From assembly GCA_047947185.1 (NCBI GenBank), contig CP170502.1:3720001-3784000 (forward strand): 64,000 bases of DNA. The letters run 5' to 3'. A program made the translations under genes and the position numbers. The notes under the pieces were generated by a model that worked only from the letters and a program-made list of their open reading frames with translations, was not told where the DNA came from and did not search any database. The DNA comes from JANQJA01 sp047947185. GTDB lineage: Bacteria; Pseudomonadota; Gammaproteobacteria; Pseudomonadales; Azotimanducaceae. Positions 61,475-64,000 of the stretch are shown in pieces (the first letter of the stretch is position 1; each line of letters starts with the position of its first letter).

Positions 61475-62097
61475 CTGCCAAACTGGTGGGGCAGCATTGC
61501 CTCAATGCGCTCCATCACATCAAGCCGGTGTACAAAGTCGTTGATGTAGTCCAGGTTGTCGGTCTCGATGACAAGCAAATCACTCATGTTGTACTTCGCA
61601 ATCCAGGCCTCGTAGAGCCGGTCAAGGCGCTTCAGGTAGGCAAGGGGTATATCGTTTTCCATCTCGCGCCCCCGCAGCCGAATGCGTTTCCTGAGTGTAC
61701 GCATTGAGCAGCGCAGATAGATCATCAGGTCCGGCGGCTTGATGGCATTCAGTATTGTCTCGTAGAAGCGCCAGTAGGTCTCATAGTCCCGGTCATCCAT
61801 CCTGCGCATCTGGTGCAGGGCAGTGGCGAAAATTTCTGCATCTTCAAAAATGGTCCGGTCCAGCGCAATCACGCCATCACTGCGGTCTGCCTCCTGGTGC
61901 AGGCGAAACTTGTTGGCCAGGAAGTATATTTGTGAATGGAATGACCAGCGCTTCATGTCCTGGTAGAAGCTGGGCAGGTAAGGATTTTCATCGTTGGGTT
62001 CATAAAAGGGACGGATCTGGTAGGTGTTCGAGAGGAACTCGACCAGCGTCGACTTGCCTGCCCCAATGTTGCCCGCAATCGCAATGGAACGTGGCAT
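61471..62097 (-). CDS. Deoxynucleoside kinase family protein
   Basis: A 208-aa kinase: P-loop 'GNIGAGKST' (9-17), the DRS-like 'ALDRTIFEDAEIFA' and the arginine-rich lid 'RCSMRTLRKRIRLRGREME' are those of dNK/dGK-type deoxyribonucleoside kinases. It phosphorylates deoxynucleosides in salvage. The frame extends 73 codons further upstream, but that part is only translation of the 42-bp repeats ('SSRPKRRDL' three times). The ATG at 62097 gives the normal N-terminus. Confidence 0.9.
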   Translation of the reverse strand: MPRSIAIAGNIGAGKSTLVEFLSNTYQIRPFYEPNDENPYLPSFYQDMKRWSFHSQIYFLANKFRLHQEADRSDGVIALDRTIFEDAEIFATALHQMRRMDDRDYETYWRFYETILNAIKPPDLMIYLRCSMRTLRKRIRLRGREMENDIPLAYLKRLDRLYEAWIAKYNMSDLLVIETDNLDYINDFVHRLDVMERIEAMLPHQFGS

Positions 62098-62204
62098 TAG
62101 CAACGGGGCCTGGTAACAAGTGGGTGTTTCAATGGATGTGACCAGCAAACACAAAGAAGATAAGCATAGCCGCGAAGCGGTGAAATCTCTAATTTGTTGG
62201 ATCA

Positions 62205-62420
62205 GGTCCCTCCGCTTCGGTCGGGACGACACCTTCGGTGGTGTGAGGTCCCTCCGCTTCGGTCGGGACGACACCTTCGGTGGTGTGAGGTCCCTCCGCT
62301 TCGGTCGGGACGACACCTTCGGTGTCGTTTCGACTGTAGCGGCGCCAGCCGCGGAATGGAGAAACCTCGACGTTTGAAAAGCGAGATCCCTCCACTTCGG
62401 CCCTTCGGGCCTCCGGTCGG
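62205..62420. repeat. Three 42-bp direct repeats and a diverged copy of the 83-bp palindromic unit
   Basis: Units GGTCCCTCCGCTTCGGTCGG... start at 62205, 62247 and 62289, each with a CACC-TTCG-GGTG-type hairpin. They run into a sequence at 62324-62369 (GTTTCGACTGTAGCGGCG...GGAATGGAGAAACC) that is nearly the core of the 83-bp unit at 39 kb, and then into GGCCC-TTC-GGGCC (62399-62412). The same GGCCC-TTC-GGGCC hairpin ends the 39-kb array. The stretch 62098-62441 has no gene. Confidence 0.85.
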
Positions 62421-62441
62421 GATGACAAGGGGAGACGACGG

Positions 62442-63278
62442 CTAGAACAGCGATGGCTGACTGACGGGCCAGGCGGGCATTGGGGGCAGCTGCAGGCCAG
62501 ACTCGCCGAGCCTGGTGAGCAGGCCCTGGTGAAAGTGCTCCGCCTGGGATGGGCAGTAGAGGTTGTTGGGGCAGTGGATCATCATGTACACCGTCACGTC
62601 AGCCTGAAGCCAGGTCGCCACCTGTGCCTGCCAGAATGCGTAATAGTCTGAGTTGTTTGCCTCGTCGGGATGCAGCACCAGTCGCACCATAACACCACCG
62701 TTGGAGGTGGCAGCGTATACGGGAAGGTCGGGTTTTTCGTGCCGGGCGGCCCGGACTTCTGGATGTGACGGGTCGTGCAGATGAATGGGCCTTGCGTCCA
62801 TTATTACCCGAAAACAACCCGCTGCCTCAAAATAGTGATTGAAGGTCTCCGGGTGATTGTAAAAATCCGGGTGACGGACCTCCAGGGCATGGCCAATGTC
62901 CCTGGGTAGATGGTCCAGCAGCCTGGTTATCCAGGTGACATGTTCCGGGCTGACCGCCGCCGGTAACTGGACCAGGAATGGTCCCATCTTCTCTGCAAGT
63001 GGCTCAAGTGTACGCAGGAATGACAGCAGTTCACCCCGACCGCCTGGGGCGTGCGTGACGTTCCGGGGTAACTTGAAACAGCATTTGAAATCCAGGTCAC
63101 GTAGTTGTGCACACCAATTTGCAACGGTTGTCGGCGCGGGTGTGGCATAGAAGGTGGTGTTACCTTCCACCGTCCGAAATACCCTGGCGTACTGCCGCAG
63201 GCGATCGCTACCAGCATCAAAATACCTGTTGTCCCAGCCGGCATATCGCCAGGCGGGCAGCCCCATTCTATATGTCAT
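62442..63278 (-). CDS. DUF72 family protein
   Basis: About 278 aa with the DUF72 TIM-barrel pattern: 'GLPAWRYAGWDNRYFD' at the start, 'YARVFRTVEGNTTFYATPAPTTVANW', 'FKLPRNVTHAPGG', 'FLVQLPAAVSPEHV' and 'ALEVRHPDFY'. The function of the family is unknown (often compared with sugar-isomerase-like barrels). The ATG at 63278 fits the N-terminus; 63305 and 63266 are alternatives. It is divergent from the aldo/keto reductase gene. Confidence 0.88.
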   Translation of the reverse strand: MTYRMGLPAWRYAGWDNRYFDAGSDRLRQYARVFRTVEGNTTFYATPAPTTVANWCAQLRDLDFKCCFKLPRNVTHAPGGRGELLSFLRTLEPLAEKMGPFLVQLPAAVSPEHVTWITRLLDHLPRDIGHALEVRHPDFYNHPETFNHYFEAAGCFRVIMDARPIHLHDPSHPEVRAARHEKPDLPVYAATSNGGVMVRLVLHPDEANNSDYYAFWQAQVATWLQADVTVYMMIHCPNNLYCPSQAEHFHQGLLTRLGESGLQLPPMPAWPVSQPSLF

Positions 63279-63435
63279 TGCCTGATGATAACGTTTCCTG
63301 CGCAAAACTTATTCGCGGCTCAGGCACCTTTGGTTCTGTTGTCCGGTTCGGGCATTTCCTTACCCGCTCCAGGTAACCTGTTGTCAGGTGCCGTCAAAGC
63401 GGTACACTCGAAATATCATTGAGCGAGAGGAGAGA

Positions 63436-64000
63436 ATGACAATGGCGATCAAGACGACCCTGCTGGGGCGAACGGGCACACGGGTAAGTAACCTCTGTCT
63501 GGGTGCAATGATGTTTGGGATGCGAACGGAGCCCGATGATGCCTACGCAATTATTGATCGAGCCATTGAACGCGGTATCAACTTTATTGATACGGCGAAC
63601 GTCTACTCGCGCGGTCGAAGCGAGACGATTACCGGTGAGGCGCTAAAGCGCAATGGCAAGCGTGACCGTATTGTACTGGCGACAAAATTCCACGGCGCCA
63701 TGTCGGATGACGACCCCAACAACCGTGGGGCAAGTCGGCGGCACATTATCGCAGCCTGTGAGGCCAGCCTGAAGCGGTTGCAAACAGACTATATTGATCT
63801 TTACCAGATCCACCGACCCCGGCCGGATACTGCAATCGATGAAACCCTGCGGGCACTGGATGACCTCATCCATCAGGGCAAGGTCAGGTACATTGGCACA
63901 TCCACTTTTGCGGCGTGGCAATTTGTTGAGTCGCTGTGGGCATCCGAGAAACACCATCTCAATCGTTTTGTTTGTGAGCAACAGCCTTACAACCTGCTGG
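63436..64000 (+). CDS. Aldo/keto reductase, N-terminal part
   Basis: A partial gene running off the right edge; 188 codons are present. The ATG at 63436 follows GAGAGGAGAG. Family features are 'LGRTGTRVSNLCLGAMMFG', 'IERGINFIDTANVYSRGRSE' (with the catalytic Asp and Tyr), 'RIVLATKFHG' (catalytic Lys) and 'YIDLYQIHRPRP' (catalytic His). It should be an NADPH-dependent aldehyde/ketone reductase of the AKR TIM-barrel family. Substrate unknown. Confidence 0.92.
   Translation, partial: MTMAIKTTLLGRTGTRVSNLCLGAMMFGMRTEPDDAYAIIDRAIERGINFIDTANVYSRGRSETITGEALKRNGKRDRIVLATKFHGAMSDDDPNNRGASRRHIIAACEASLKRLQTDYIDLYQIHRPRPDTAIDETLRALDDLIHQGKVRYIGTSTFAAWQFVESLWASEKHHLNRFVCEQQPYNLL

Noticed and set aside
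62098..62316. 73-residue N-terminal extension of the deoxynucleoside kinase
   Set aside because: It is translation of the 42-bp repeats, and the kinase P-loop begins at its normal distance from the ATG at 62097.

Overview
The window is about 58-60% G+C, densely coded and typical of an aerobic, marine-type gammaproteobacterium. It carries TonB-dependent receptors, acyl-CoA carboxylases, two LLM-class oxidoreductases, SelO, SirB2 and an NsrR/NnrS nitric-oxide system. I cannot place it below class. No rRNA, tRNA, CRISPR array, insertion sequence or prophage was seen.

Layout. 1-5.1 kb: 3' end of an RND pump gene, a VOC protein, a ThDP enzyme, a sulfotransferase and a TetR regulator. 5.2-13.3 kb: acyl-CoA catabolism (acyl-CoA synthetase, two-subunit biotin-dependent carboxylase, enoyl-CoA hydratase, AtuA-like protein), resembling atu/liu pathways. 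13.4-16.5 kb: a secreted small protein, then a tight operon of ferritin-like di-iron protein, PAS protein and [2Fe-2S] ferredoxin. 16.5-25.5 kb: a respiratory block on the minus strand with a 47-aa membrane peptide, a CuA subunit II, a haem-copper subunit I lacking the active-site Tyr, SCO, a cytochrome b/[4Fe-4S]/MvhD fusion, an anchored periplasmic protein, a second haem-copper-like subunit with a degenerate CuB site, another SCO and a COX15-like protein. 25.7-28.6 kb: LysR regulator, SirB2 and a porin. 28.7-33.1 kb: TonB receptor plus cytochrome cd1 nitrite reductase (nirS, with a one-base frameshift). 33.4-35.4 kb: nnrS, a DUF454 gene and nsrR. 35.5-39.0 kb: a secreted protein and a two-subunit molybdenum hydroxylase. 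39.1-39.7 kb: an 83-bp tandem repeat array. 39.7-55 kb: SelO, an ankyrin protein, a TonB/transporter/hydrolase/CapA group with a divergent LysR, a CoA-transferase and two LLM oxidoreductases. 55-64 kb: FRG-domain protein, MoaD-like/BNR pair, single-chain long acyl-CoA carboxylase, deoxynucleoside kinase, 42-bp repeats, DUF72 protein and a partial aldo/keto reductase.

The main result is a nitrogen-oxide regulon that can be read from the DNA. The same 23-bp palindrome (approximately AACAGGTATTTTGnATACCTCTT) occurs upstream of four units: di-iron/PAS/ferredoxin, the NO-reductase-like operon, TonB-nirS, and nsrR itself. Three of these also carry an FNR/Dnr-type box (TTGAYnnnnATCAA) a few tens of bases upstream. 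nsrR lies in the window and is the obvious candidate to bind the palindrome. Nitrite would be reduced to NO by NirS, and NO would be removed by an sNOR-like haem-copper reductase. The less familiar parts (di-iron operon, cytochrome b/Fe-S/MvhD fusion, CuB-degenerate haem-copper homologue) are tied to NO metabolism by shared regulation or gene order.
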